33,763 nucleotides of DNA from Streptomyces sp. 8L (GCF_020176795.1 NZ_JAIUKE010000093.1:1-33763); one strand, 5' to 3'; positions 1-8,373 are shown, counted from the first letter of the stretch. Made by a program: numbers and translations. Notes: generated by a model not told the origin, from the sequence alone.

Positions 1-150
1 GACGTCCGCGACTTCCCCCGGTTCGCGGCGAACCGGCTGGTGGACGAGGCGGGCATCCGCTCCTACCTGGGAGCCCCCGGCCCCCCCCCGGGGGGCCCGG
101 GGGGGGGGCCCCGCGGCCCCCCCCCCCCCGCGGGGGCCCGCGGGATTTAG
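1..150 (+). CDS. 3' fragment of a GAF-domain-like protein, disrupted
   Basis: Frame 1 is open from the window edge to a TAG at 148-150. The first 25 or so residues include VRDFPRFAANRLVDEAG and IRSYLGAP, which resemble the late part of a GAF sensor domain as found in actinobacterial GAF phosphatases and histidine kinases. After about base 75 the frame reads only Gly, Pro, Ala and Arg through a G/C homopolymer tract. A normal GAF domain would continue with a hydrophobic strand, so the natural coding sequence stops near base 75. The gene is either truncated in the genome or corrupted in the assembly. The GAF call rests on a short stretch and is tentative. Confidence 0.4.
   Translation, partial: DVRDFPRFAANRLVDEAGIRSYLGAPGPPPGGPGGGPRGPPPPAGARGI
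75..144. repeat. G/C homopolymer tract, probable sequence artefact
   Basis: About 70 bases consist only of G and C, in alternating runs of up to roughly 14 identical bases. It does not resemble the codon pattern on either side, forms no unit repeat, and interrupts an otherwise normal coding frame. Low-quality contig ends or gap filling in GC-rich genomes commonly look like this. A natural sequence of this kind cannot be excluded. Confidence 0.6.
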
Positions 151-224
151 TGGGCGGTCGCCGCAAGCACGGCCGGGACACCGGCGGGTCCGGTACGAGA
201 AGACGTCATCCCTGGGGGGGGCAG

Positions 225-1280
225 ATGAATGACACGCATTTCCTGGACCGGTACCCCTTCGACTGGACCGATCCTGCGGCGAGGGAGCTGACCGGCCTCC
301 TCAGCGACACGTACTACCAGAAGGCGCCGGTCCTGCGGCTGGCCGCTCAGGCCGGGGTGCGGCTCGGGGAGATCAACTGGGACCAGCCCATGGGCCTGGC
401 CTGGTTCGACCTGCTCACGCAGGCACGGCGCGAGGGCAGGCTGCGGGCCCTGCTGGAGCGGATCGTCACGGGCCCCGACGCCGCCGTGGCGGCCCGCGTC
501 GCGGAACTGACCGCGGACGCCCCCGTGACGGAGGCGCCGGCGCCGCCCGAAGTGCCGGGGGAGTGGGCCGCGTACAGCGACCCGAGTACCGAGGAACGCC
601 AGATCTTCGACCGGTACACCTTCCTCGACGTCGCGTTCCTCGCGCGAGGGGTGGAGGTCGCCGCCGCGGTGGTCCGGCTCCTGGTGACCTTCCCCCACGC
701 GCAGTGCTATGGAACGGCCTTCCGGATCGGCGAGGACCTCCTGCTCACCAACCACCACGTCCTGTACGACATGAGGAGGGGCGGGGTCCGCGCGCTCCAC
801 GCCGAGGCGTGGTTCGGGTACGAACGCGACCTGTCAGGGCGTGATCTGGCGCACCAGGTGGTGCCGTGCGATCCGGAGAGCGTGGAGGGCGACGCGCGGC
901 GCGACTGGGCGGTCATCCGCTGTGCCGCCCCCGTCCCGGCGGGCGTGCCGTCGCTGGATCTGGACGACACCGCCACCGTGGAGCCGGGGGACCGCGTCTA
1001 CATCATCCAGCACCCCCACGGCGGGGTGAAGAAACTGGCCGCGCACCACAACGTCGTCCGGCACGCCGACGACGACGTGGTCCAGTACTGGACCGACACC
1101 GAGCGCGGATCGTCCGGGGCGCCGGTCTTCGATGAGGCGTGGCGCCTCGTGGCCCTGCACCGAAGATCCGTCCCCGGCACCCAGGGCCCCCAGAGCCCGC
1201 TGGGCCCGCGGGAGTTCCGCAACGAGGGCGTCCGTATCCAGCACGTCGCCGCGGGCGTGCGGTCCGCCGGACTGAGGTGA
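225..1280 (+). CDS. EAD1-like domain fused to trypsin/V8-like serine protease (putative conflict-system effector)
   Basis: A 351-residue protein. Residues about 5-85 form an all-helical domain (FLDRYPF ... LTGLLSDTYYQ ... LLTQARREGRLRALLERIV) resembling effector-associated domain 1, a death-domain-like adaptor module of bacterial conflict systems. Residues about 140-345 are a trypsin-fold protease: GTAFRIGEDLLLTNHHV with catalytic His178, RRDWAVI with Asp227, and ERGSSGAPVF with Ser297, so the triad is intact. There is no signal peptide or membrane segment, so it should act in the cytoplasm. The ATG at 225 is preferred over the GTG at 150 because it follows a G-rich Shine-Dalgarno stretch and begins at the domain. 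The next gene starts 3 bases after the stop, and GAGGTGA at this stop is that gene's ribosome binding site. Protease and triad are clear; the EAD1 assignment is by pattern. Confidence 0.85.
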   Translation: MNDTHFLDRYPFDWTDPAARELTGLLSDTYYQKAPVLRLAAQAGVRLGEINWDQPMGLAWFDLLTQARREGRLRALLERIVTGPDAAVAARVAELTADAPVTEAPAPPEVPGEWAAYSDPSTEERQIFDRYTFLDVAFLARGVEVAAAVVRLLVTFPHAQCYGTAFRIGEDLLLTNHHVLYDMRRGGVRALHAEAWFGYERDLSGRDLAHQVVPCDPESVEGDARRDWAVIRCAAPVPAGVPSLDLDDTATVEPGDRVYIIQHPHGGVKKLAAHHNVVRHADDDVVQYWTDTERGSSGAPVFDEAWRLVALHRRSVPGTQGPQSPLGPREFRNEGVRIQHVAAGVRSAGLR

Positions 1281-1283
1281 ATC

Positions 1284-2369
1284 ATGAGTTTTCTCGACCG
1301 GAGGACGTTCCCCCTGGGCGACCCGGACGCCGAACAGCTCCTCACGGGGCTGCTCACCACGTACTACGAGTATCGCGAGATCAAGCGGTTCGCGGCCCTG
1401 GCGGGGGTACGCCCCGCGCTGTTCTCCTCCTCCGGCCGCGCCGCCGACGTGTGGCCGCAGGTGCTGGACGCGGCGGCGCAGGACGGCCTGTTGCGGCAGC
1501 TGGTGGAGATCGTGGCGCACGATCCCGCCAGCCGCGGCACGATGGTCTTCAGACAGCTCCTCGACAACGCCGGTGCCCGCGGCGAAGACCCCATCCGCTC
1601 CTACCTGTTCGACGAGGGCGGGTCACGGGTGCTGCTGGACCGGCACGAACTGCGGGAGTGCCTGCGTGAATTCGTCGCCGGGCAGCGGGTCCTGATCATC
1701 ACCGGGGACAGAAGATCCGGGAAGAGCCATTCCTGGCACCTGATCCGGCACGTGGCCCGGCACCACGGCGCCGAGGCGTACCGGATCGACTTCGGTCTCT
1801 GGGAGGGCAGCCAGATGGAGCCGGGCGAGCTCATGGCGCTGCTCGCCGGGGAGATGGGCCTGGGCGAGATTTGTGACGTGGAGCCGGACGCGGCGGACAA
1901 CTTCCGTGTGCTGAAGTACCTGAGCTGGTTCAAGGGGCAGGTCCGCGGCGGGCCGCAGCGCTGGCTGGTCTTCGACGGACTGGACACGGCGACGATCACG
2001 GAGGCCGCGCTGCGCCTGGTCGAGTCGATAGCGGTGATGGCCGACTCGGGGGAGGCGAACGAGAAGGCACGCGTGGTACTGATCGACTATCCGCGCAGCC
2101 GGCTGCCGGGCGAGGTCGACGACCGGGCTTTGCGTGAGCGAATCGGGCCCCTGAAGCCCGCGCATTTGCGAGACTTCTTCCAGTGGGTCTCGCGCTCCAA
2201 CGGCCTGGAACTGAAGACGAGCGAGGTCGACGGGCACGTCGACGCGGTCCTCTGCGAAGCCGTCGTCGGCGGCCTCCCGGGGGACGTCCTGAGCCCGTCG
2301 CTGGTCGCGCCGTTCGCCGCGCGCCGCGCACGGGAGCTGATGGGTGCTATGGGGGCTGGGGATGACTGA
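1284..2369 (+). CDS. EAD1-like domain fused to P-loop ATPase (putative adaptor/switch)
   Basis: A 361-residue cytoplasmic protein. Its N-terminus (FLDRRTF ... LLTGLLTTYYEYREIKRFAALAGVR, about residues 3-80) is clearly related to the N-terminus of the upstream protease, so both carry the same EAD1-like module. From residue about 110 there is a nucleotide-binding domain: Walker A GDRRSGKS at 141-148 and Walker B WLVFDGLD at 227-234, followed by a region with VVLIDYPR and an LKPAHLRDFFQW segment typical of STAND/AAA+ folds. No repeat or effector domain is visible after the ATPase. The likely role is to sense or relay a signal by nucleotide-driven assembly and recruit the protease through EAD1-EAD1 contact; that is inference. 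Its stop overlaps the start of the next gene by 8 bases. Confidence 0.8.
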   Translation: MSFLDRRTFPLGDPDAEQLLTGLLTTYYEYREIKRFAALAGVRPALFSSSGRAADVWPQVLDAAAQDGLLRQLVEIVAHDPASRGTMVFRQLLDNAGARGEDPIRSYLFDEGGSRVLLDRHELRECLREFVAGQRVLIITGDRRSGKSHSWHLIRHVARHHGAEAYRIDFGLWEGSQMEPGELMALLAGEMGLGEICDVEPDAADNFRVLKYLSWFKGQVRGGPQRWLVFDGLDTATITEAALRLVESIAVMADSGEANEKARVVLIDYPRSRLPGEVDDRALRERIGPLKPAHLRDFFQWVSRSNGLELKTSEVDGHVDAVLCEAVVGGLPGDVLSPSLVAPFAARRARELMGAMGAGDD

Positions 2370-5295
2370 GTTACCGGCGGGCGACGAGTGGGACGGCCCA
2401 CACGACCCGGCGCGATGGGGCCACCGTGAGGCGACGGCACTGCTCGGTGCCTTCGACGCGGCCGCGCTGGACGCCCTCGGCACGGACGACCCGCGGCTGC
2501 TGTCCGTCTTCTTCGCAAGGGACTGTGAACGGGTGGCCACCAGCGCCGGCAGGCGATGGCGGCTGCGGACGGAGGTGCGGGCCGCCACCCTCGAACGGCT
2601 CGCATCAGCCGGGGCGATGCTCGCGGCGCTCTCGTTGCTGCCCGGCGACCCGTCCGACACCGCACGCCTCATGGCCTGCGCGTACTTCAGCGGCTCCGCC
2701 GTGCCCCTGAGGGACCAGAGCCCGGAGCAGTTGCAGGGGACGCTCCGGGTGGCCGAGTGGCTCAGTGCGGCACCCGGGGCCGCGGCCGTGCTCGCACACG
2801 AGGACCGGATGCCGCCGTCGCCCGGAGTTGTGCGGCGACGGATCGCGCTGGCGGAGACACTGCGGCCCCTGCGCCGCCTCGTCGACGAGCACTTCGTCGG
2901 CCGCGAGCCGGAACTGCGGTCGCTGGCCCAGTACGTGGGCATCGAACGGAGCGGGGCAGCCCAGGCGGTCCTGGACCGGCTGCGCAGGCTCTCGGCACCG
3001 GCGGCCGGCACCGAGGCCCACCGCGTCCGGGCGCTGCTGGGCAAGGCCGACGAGGAACCCCAGCCGATCGTGTTCCACGGTCCGGGAGGAGTGGGCAAGA
3101 CCACGCTCCTCGCCCGGTTCCTCCTCGATCAGGCCGGGACGGAGGGGGCCAGGCCGCTGTCGTTCGCCTATCTCTCCTTCGACCTCCCGAACCTCAGCCC
3201 GCAGGAGCCGCTCACCGTTCTCGCCGAGGCCGCACGCCAGTTGGGGCTCCTGTTCGAGTCCTCGGCGACCGAAGCACGCGCGGTCGAGGAAGCGGTGCGC
3301 GTCACCCTCCGCGGCCGCCGCGCCGTACGGGCCGAGGAGGGCAGCCGCACCGACGCCCGGGTGTGGACCACGGACGACGACCGCCTCGTCCAGCTCTTCG
3401 CCGAACTCGCCGTCCACGTCGCAGGAGAAGGCCCCGAGCCGGCTCCGCTCCTGCTGGTGTTCGACACGATGGAGGAGGCCCAGCGCAAAGGACCGCTCGC
3501 GATGGAGCGGCTGTGGAAACTCCTGTCCAGGCTGCGGGAGGCCCTCTCGGGTCCTCGGCTTCGCATCGTCCTCGCGGGCCGGAGCCCGCTGGAGACGCCC
3601 GCTGGCTTTCCGCTGCGCCAGCGGTCCCTGAGCGGCCTCGACGACAAGGGGGTGGCCGAACTCCTCGAACGGCACCTGCCGGCGGAACTCGCGCACGAGG
3701 ATGCCTTCCACCGCACGATCGTGCGCCGGGTCGGACGCAATCCGCTGAGCCTCAAGCTCGCGGCCGGGATCGTGCGCAACGCGGGAACGGCGTCAGGACT
3801 GCCGCGCGGCGTCGCCCTGCAACGGCTGTTTCTGCTGCGGCTGAACGACGAGGGCGTACAGGCGTACCTGTATCAGCGGCTCCTGGAGAACGTGCACGAC
3901 GAGAGCCTGCGCAAGATCGCGCGGCCCGCCCTCGTGGTGCGACGGGTGACACCCGCCGTGATCCGGGAGGTCCTGGCCGGTCCCTGCCGGCTGGGGGAGA
4001 CCGGGGAGGAGGAGGCGCTGCGCCTGTTCCACCTCCTCTCCCGGGAGGCCACACTGGTCGAACCCGTCCCCGGCGAGCTCACCGCCCTGCACCGGGCGGA
4101 CGTGCGCAGGACCATGCTTCCCCTGCTCGGCAAAGAGGAGCCCGGCCTCGTGCGCGAGATCCACGAGCGGGCTGTCGGCCATTACACCGCACGCGGGACC
4201 GACCAGGCGGGCACCGACCCGCAGGACCGGGCGGAGGAGCTGTACCACCGGCTGGCACTCGGCCGCCCGACGGCGGAGCTCGACGCCCGCTGGACGGACG
4301 AGGCGGGCGGACTGCTGGAGCCGGCCTTCGAGGAACTTCCGCCCGCGGGACGGGTGTACCTCGCCGAGAAGCTCGGCCTGACGGTGGACGAAACCCTCTC
4401 CACGCAGGCGGACCCGGCGACCTGGGCGCGCCAGGCGGTGCGGGTCGGCAGGCTCCTGCTCGACGAGGGAAGGCCGGACGAGGTGATCCACATGCTCCGC
4501 CGGCGCCGCGACGAGGCCGGCGAGTGGCCGGGAACGGTGCTGCTGGAGATCGAGGCGCACGCCGCGCTCGGGAACCTCGACACAGCGATCCACAACATCC
4601 AGAACCTCCTGGAACACGCCACGCAGGAGCGGCGCGACGACGCGTTCATGGACCTGGTCCTGCTGGGGGCGCGCATCGCGGAGGACACGGGCCGCTACGC
4701 CTGGGCGCAGCAACTCCTGCTCCAGGCCGAGGAAGCGGCGCGCCACCACGGCACGGCGGTGACCGCGTTGAACGTGGCGGTCGCACGCCTGCGGCTGCAC
4801 CGCCGCACGGACACGAGGGACGTCCCGGAGGCCGTGTGGCTGCGGCGTGACGTCATCGAGCGCAGCGGCCGGATCAACACCCGCCTGCGCGCCCGCAATC
4901 CGCTGCTCGTCCGTGAACTCGCGGCGGAAATCGGGGACGAGGTACCCGAGTTGGTCGTGGACGCCGCCCGGCACGCGGGAGTGGACCTGACCCGTGAGGA
5001 CACCTACGAGGCGCTGCGCACCGTCCTCGACACGGAGGAGATGATCGAGCTGAGCTCGACGGTCCAGCCGAGCGGGGGCTACCGGGCGGCGCTGGAGGAA
5101 GAGACCCGCTCCGCGCGGGACGTGGACCCCGTGCGGCCGGACGAGGTGCGCCGCATGCTGGCGACGCGTGCGCAGCAGGGCATCCGCATCTCGGGATACC
5201 TGGAGGAGGCCACGGACCAGAACACCGTCAGCGGCGCCCTGGTCGAGGTCTACCGCTCGGAGGTCGACGAACCCGCCTACGGTCCGGTGCGCTGA
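2362..5295 (+). CDS. STAND-type NTPase with TPR-like C-terminal repeats
   Basis: A 977-residue protein from the ATG at 2362; a GTG at 2344 would add six residues. Residues 1-180 are a helical region I do not recognise. The NTPase follows: a linker (VGREPELRSLAQYVG, about 181-195), Walker A GPGGVGKT at 240-247, Walker B LLLVFDTMEE at 363-372, a sensor strand RIVLAGRSPL, and a winged-helix-like region to about 600. Residues about 690-815 hold helical pairs typical of TPRs (LLLDEGRPDEVIHML, AHAALGNLDTAIHNI, AEDTGRYAWAQQLLL). The last 140 residues match nothing I know. This resembles STAND sensors that bind a ligand by their repeats and oligomerise. The fourth codon is TTA (2371-2373), rare in Streptomyces, so translation may depend on bldA tRNA. 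It is probably the sensor of the protease/ATPase unit upstream. Confidence 0.85.
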   Translation: MTELPAGDEWDGPHDPARWGHREATALLGAFDAAALDALGTDDPRLLSVFFARDCERVATSAGRRWRLRTEVRAATLERLASAGAMLAALSLLPGDPSDTARLMACAYFSGSAVPLRDQSPEQLQGTLRVAEWLSAAPGAAAVLAHEDRMPPSPGVVRRRIALAETLRPLRRLVDEHFVGREPELRSLAQYVGIERSGAAQAVLDRLRRLSAPAAGTEAHRVRALLGKADEEPQPIVFHGPGGVGKTTLLARFLLDQAGTEGARPLSFAYLSFDLPNLSPQEPLTVLAEAARQLGLLFESSATEARAVEEAVRVTLRGRRAVRAEEGSRTDARVWTTDDDRLVQLFAELAVHVAGEGPEPAPLLLVFDTMEEAQRKGPLAMERLWKLLSRLREALSGPRLRIVLAGRSPLETPAGFPLRQRSLSGLDDKGVAELLERHLPAELAHEDAFHRTIVRRVGRNPLSLKLAAGIVRNAGTASGLPRGVALQRLFLLRLNDEGVQAYLYQRLLENVHDESLRKIARPALVVRRVTPAVIREVLAGPCRLGETGEEEALRLFHLLSREATLVEPVPGELTALHRADVRRTMLPLLGKEEPGLVREIHERAVGHYTARGTDQAGTDPQDRAEELYHRLALGRPTAELDARWTDEAGGLLEPAFEELPPAGRVYLAEKLGLTVDETLSTQADPATWARQAVRVGRLLLDEGRPDEVIHMLRRRRDEAGEWPGTVLLEIEAHAALGNLDTAIHNIQNLLEHATQERRDDAFMDLVLLGARIAEDTGRYAWAQQLLLQAEEAARHHGTAVTALNVAVARLRLHRRTDTRDVPEAVWLRRDVIERSGRINTRLRARNPLLVRELAAEIGDEVPELVVDAARHAGVDLTREDTYEALRTVLDTEEMIELSSTVQPSGGYRAALEEETRSARDVDPVRPDEVRRMLATRAQQGIRISGYLEEATDQNTVSGALVEVYRSEVDEPAYGPVR

Positions 5296-5401
5296 TCGCG
5301 GGGGCCGCTACGGACGGCGGCGAGCGAGCCGGAGGGCGCGGCCGTCCCCTGCGCCGGCCCGGATCGTCGGCGTGGGCGTTCGGCTTGGTGTGACGCCTGC
5401 G

Positions 5402-5428
5402 GGCCGGCTGCCGGGTGCGCAGCCGGCC
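5402..5428. terminator. Hairpin between convergent genes
   Basis: A perfect 10-bp stem (GGCCGGCTGC at 5402-5411 with GCAGCCGGCC at 5419-5428) and a 7-base loop lies between the stop of the STAND gene and the stop of the convergent alcohol dehydrogenase remnant. No U-tract follows, as is common for actinomycete terminators. It could serve both strands. Confidence 0.6.
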
Positions 5429-5434
5429 GCCTGC

Positions 5435-6206
5435 TCACCGCCCCTGCCCGTCCGGAATCAGGACGGGCTTGACCACGCGCCCCGCGTCGCAGTCGCGTTC
5501 GGCCTCGTTGATGTCGGCGAGCGGATACGTACGGATCAGCTGGTCGAAAGGGAACAGGCCCGCCTGCCACAGGGCGGTCAGGCGCGGAATCAGCAGCGAC
5601 GGCACCGCGTCGCCCTCGCAGATGTGGGAGATCCTCCGCCCCCGGTCGAGCGTGCCGGGATCGAGCGGCAGCCGGCTGTGGAGCCGTGACACCAGGCCGA
5701 GATGGCCCGAGCAGTTCCAGGGGCAGCGAGGGATCGACCCGGACGGCGTTGCGGGCCGGGACCATCGCGTACTCCGCGAAGGAGGACTGCCCGAACCATC
5801 GCGGGGCAAGTGCGCCGCCGGCCGCGTCGGTGAACCGCGAGGCGTTCTCCCCGCGCCCTCCGAAGAGGTTGAGCGAGGCGAAGGAGTCGCAGTAGGCGGG
5901 GGCCCCGCCCGCGCAGCTCCGGCAGTGTCCGCACGAGTCGAAGCTCAGCACGACATGGTCGCCGACAGCCGGCCCGGTGGCCTGGCCGCCGGTCTCCACC
6001 ACGACCCCCGCCCCCTCGTGGCCGAGGACGGCGGGCAACGGCGAGCGGCCGGCCGAACGCCGGACCGCGAGATCGGTCCTGCACATCCCGCAGCCCGCGA
6101 TCCGCACCAGGATCTCCCCGTCGGCCGGCCCCGTGGCCAGCGCCACCTCCTCAAGCGTGAAGGGGCTCTCGTAGGAGCGCAGCACCGCGGCGCCGAACCT
6201 CCTCAC
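5435..6206 (-). pseudogene. Zinc-dependent alcohol dehydrogenase, disrupted by internal deletion and frameshift
   Basis: The GTG start at 6206 overlaps the aldehyde dehydrogenase stop (GTGA). The N-terminal half is a good MDR-family zinc alcohol dehydrogenase of the aryl/benzyl-alcohol type: GCGMCRTDL (catalytic Cys), LGHEGAGVV (His), and the four-cysteine structural zinc site SCGHCRSCAGGAPAYC, on to DPSLPLELLG. Near 5705-5715 it jumps straight to the C-terminal part, which continues in another frame (LGLVSRLHS ... ICEGDAVPS ... FPFDQLIRTYPLADINEAE ... VKPVLIPDG) and stops at 5435. The Rossmann NAD-binding core is missing. The remnant spans 257 codons plus one base, against about 365-375 codons in the family. 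Read as it stands, the protein would lack cofactor binding. A local assembly error is the alternative. Confidence 0.85.
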
Positions 6207-7609
6207 GGCGCCTCCAGCGGACGGTGCACCACGAACGGCCTGAGGTTCCCGTACAGCCCCCACGGCCCGCCCGCCACGCCGACACCGCTCTCCTTGATTC
6301 CGGCGAAGGGCTGGGCGAGGGAGAGCTCCGCGTGGTGATTGATCCACGCCGTACCGCACTCCAGCCGGTCCGCCACCGCCTCGGCCCGGTCCAGATCCGT
6401 CCCCCACACCGAGCCGCCCAGCCCGAACCCGGTGTCATTGGCCAGCGCGACGGCCTGGTCGAGATCCTCGTAGGGCAATACCGGCAGGACAGGACCGAAC
6501 TGCTCCTCCGTCACCACAGGGCTGTGGGAGGGGACATCGGCCAGGATCGTCGGGGCGAAGAAGTAGCCGGGCCGGTCCAGCCGGTGGCCGCCCGCCGCGG
6601 CTCGTGCGCCGTCGGCCAGGGCCTGCGCCGTACGGCGTTCCACGCACGCGAGTTGGGGAGCGTTGCTGACCGGTCCCAGCTGCGAGCCGGCGTCGAGCCC
6701 GGCTCCGACGACGACGTTCCTGGCCTGGTCGGCGAGGGCCTCGACCACCCGGGAGTAGAGCCGGGCCGGCGCGTAGACCCGTTTGACCGCCATGCAGACC
6801 TGCCCGCAGTTGCGGAAGGCGGCCCAGAACAGCCGCTCCGCGATCCGCTCCACATCGACGTCGTCCAGCAGGATGGCGGCATCGTTCCCGCCCAGTTCCA
6901 GGGTGACCCGGGCGAGTGAGTCCGCCGCGCCCCCGGCCACCGCGCGCCCGGTGGGGATCGAACCGGTGAAGGTCACGTGCCGGATCGCCGGGTGCGAGGT
7001 GAGGCGGGCGCCGAGAGGTTCGCGACCGGTGACGATCGTCAGTACGTTCTCGGGGAGGGCGGCGGCGAGAACCGACCCCAGCAGGCGGGTGGCGAGGGGC
7101 GTGAAGGGCGAAGGCTTCAGCACCATCGTGTTGCCCGCGGCGAGCGCGGGCGCGAACTTCGCCGACGCGAGCTGGAGGGGAAAGTTCCACGGAACGATCG
7201 CGGCGACGGGCCCGAGCGGTCGCCAGCGGACCTCGCTGCGCACCGGCCGGCCGTCCTCGATCGGCTCGCGGCCCGGTTTCAGCGCCGCGAAGTAGCGCAG
7301 CCGGGCCGCCGTGCGGGCGACCTCCGCGTACGACTCGGCCAGCGGCTTGCCCTGTTCCCGCGTGAGCAGCGGCGCCAGGTCGCCTCCGGCGGCCTCCACG
7401 GCCTCGGCGGCTTCGAGCAGCGCCACGGAGCGGGCGCGCGAGTCGGCCCGCCAGCTGATCCAGGCCTCGCGGGCCCCTTCGACGGTGGCGTCCAACTCGT
7501 CCGGCCGCTGGTCGGGCGCCTCGTCGAACGGCTCACCCGTCGCCGGATCGAGGACGGCGAAGCGCTCGCCGGAGATCGCGGGCGCGCGATGGAGTCGGCT
7601 CCTCGGCAT
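6203..7609 (-). CDS. NAD(P)-dependent aldehyde dehydrogenase
   Basis: A 468-residue member of the aldehyde dehydrogenase superfamily, of near-normal length. Visible landmarks are VPWNFPLQL with Asn142, the cofactor-binding Lys165 in VLKPSPFTP, FTGSIPTG at 214-221, the general base Glu238 in TLELGGND, and the catalytic Cys272 in FRNCGQVCMAVKR. It oxidises an aldehyde to the acid in the cytoplasm. It starts 8 bases after the stop of the MfnB-like gene, and its own stop overlaps the start of the alcohol dehydrogenase remnant. An aldehyde produced by the MfnB-like synthase, or one derived from it, is a reasonable substrate guess, but nothing in the sequence fixes it. Confidence 0.9.
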   Translation of the reverse strand: MPRSRLHRAPAISGERFAVLDPATGEPFDEAPDQRPDELDATVEGAREAWISWRADSRARSVALLEAAEAVEAAGGDLAPLLTREQGKPLAESYAEVARTAARLRYFAALKPGREPIEDGRPVRSEVRWRPLGPVAAIVPWNFPLQLASAKFAPALAAGNTMVLKPSPFTPLATRLLGSVLAAALPENVLTIVTGREPLGARLTSHPAIRHVTFTGSIPTGRAVAGGAADSLARVTLELGGNDAAILLDDVDVERIAERLFWAAFRNCGQVCMAVKRVYAPARLYSRVVEALADQARNVVVGAGLDAGSQLGPVSNAPQLACVERRTAQALADGARAAAGGHRLDRPGYFFAPTILADVPSHSPVVTEEQFGPVLPVLPYEDLDQAVALANDTGFGLGGSVWGTDLDRAEAVADRLECGTAWINHHAELSLAQPFAGIKESGVGVAGGPWGLYGNLRPFVVHRPLEAP

Positions 7610-7617
7610 ACCGGCGG

Positions 7618-8373
7618 TCAGCCCGCGGCGGCAGCGGTCGCCGCGTGTTCCCCGGCGTGCCGGTCCATCTCCGCCCGGAAGGCGGCCACCAGATGGGGCT
7701 GGATTCGTCCCGCCCTGCGGTCGCCTCCCTCACAGACGGCCCCGCGCACCCCCACGATGTCCGCCCCGATGCGGGTCAGCGCCCCGAGGTCCGCCGCCTT
7801 CACACTGCCCGCGAGCGCCGCGAGCAGACCGGCCTCGTGGGCCCGCCCGACGAACTCGCCGCAGACCTCCGGCGGAACGTGGTCGAACAGCCGGGTCCCG
7901 TCCTTGATCGCGGTGTCGAGCATGGCCGCGTCGGAGCCGGACCTGCGGGCGATGTCCGGCAGCGAGAGCGGGCTGACGCAGCCGATCCGGTGGGCGTCCG
8001 CGTACCCCGAGGCGACGACGAACGCGTCCGGCCGATGGTCCTTCACCGCCCTGACGACCCCGCGCATGACCTCGACGGCCTGCTCGGGCGTCGTGCAGCC
8101 GTAGAGGCCGACCTTGATGTACGTGGCTCCCGAGACGGCCGCGCCCAGCGCCGCCTGAGCCACGGTGCCGGGCTTGTACGGAACGTCCCCCACGGTCGCG
8201 GACACCGGCTTGTCCGCCGGGACCGCCTCGCGGATCTCCCTGATGACCCAGGGGAAGTTCGCGCCGAGCGAGCCCTCGGCGGGCCTTTTGACGTCAACGA
8301 TGTCGAGGTGCTCCGACGCCTTCGCGCAGTCGAGCGCCTCTTCGACACTGTCGGGGGAGATGAGAAGCAACAA
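7618..8373 (-). CDS. mfnB: MfnB-like (5-formylfuran-3-yl)methyl phosphate synthase (UPF0264/DUF556)
   Basis: A 251-residue TIM-barrel protein closely matching MfnB, the methanofuran-pathway enzyme that condenses two glyceraldehyde 3-phosphates into 4-(hydroxymethyl)-2-furancarboxaldehyde phosphate. Diagnostic blocks are all present: [31 protein letters not shown] (with the active-site Lys), [32 protein letters not shown] (second catalytic Lys) and [15 protein letters not shown]. The start is set at the TTG at 8373 because AAGGAG lies six bases upstream and the family begins here; an ATG at 8658 would add 95 residues with no family resemblance. Actinomycetes do not make methanofuran, so this enzyme likely supplies a furan for another product. 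It lies 405 bases downstream of the LeuD-like gene and directly upstream of the aldehyde dehydrogenase. Confidence 0.88.
   Translation of the reverse strand: MLLLISPDSVEEALDCAKASEHLDIVDVKRPAEGSLGANFPWVIREIREAVPADKPVSATVGDVPYKPGTVAQAALGAAVSGATYIKVGLYGCTTPEQAVEVMRGVVRAVKDHRPDAFVVASGYADAHRIGCVSPLSLPDIARRSGSDAAMLDTAIKDGTRLFDHVPPEVCGEFVGRAHEAGLLAALAGSVKAADLGALTRIGADIVGVRGAVCEGGDRRAGRIQPHLVAAFRAEMDRHAGEHAATAAAAG

Noticed and set aside
2556..4850. Overlapping plus-strand open frame inside the STAND gene
   Set aside because: It reads as Arg/Gly/Pro-rich sequence without motifs; the Walker A and B boxes are in the other frame.
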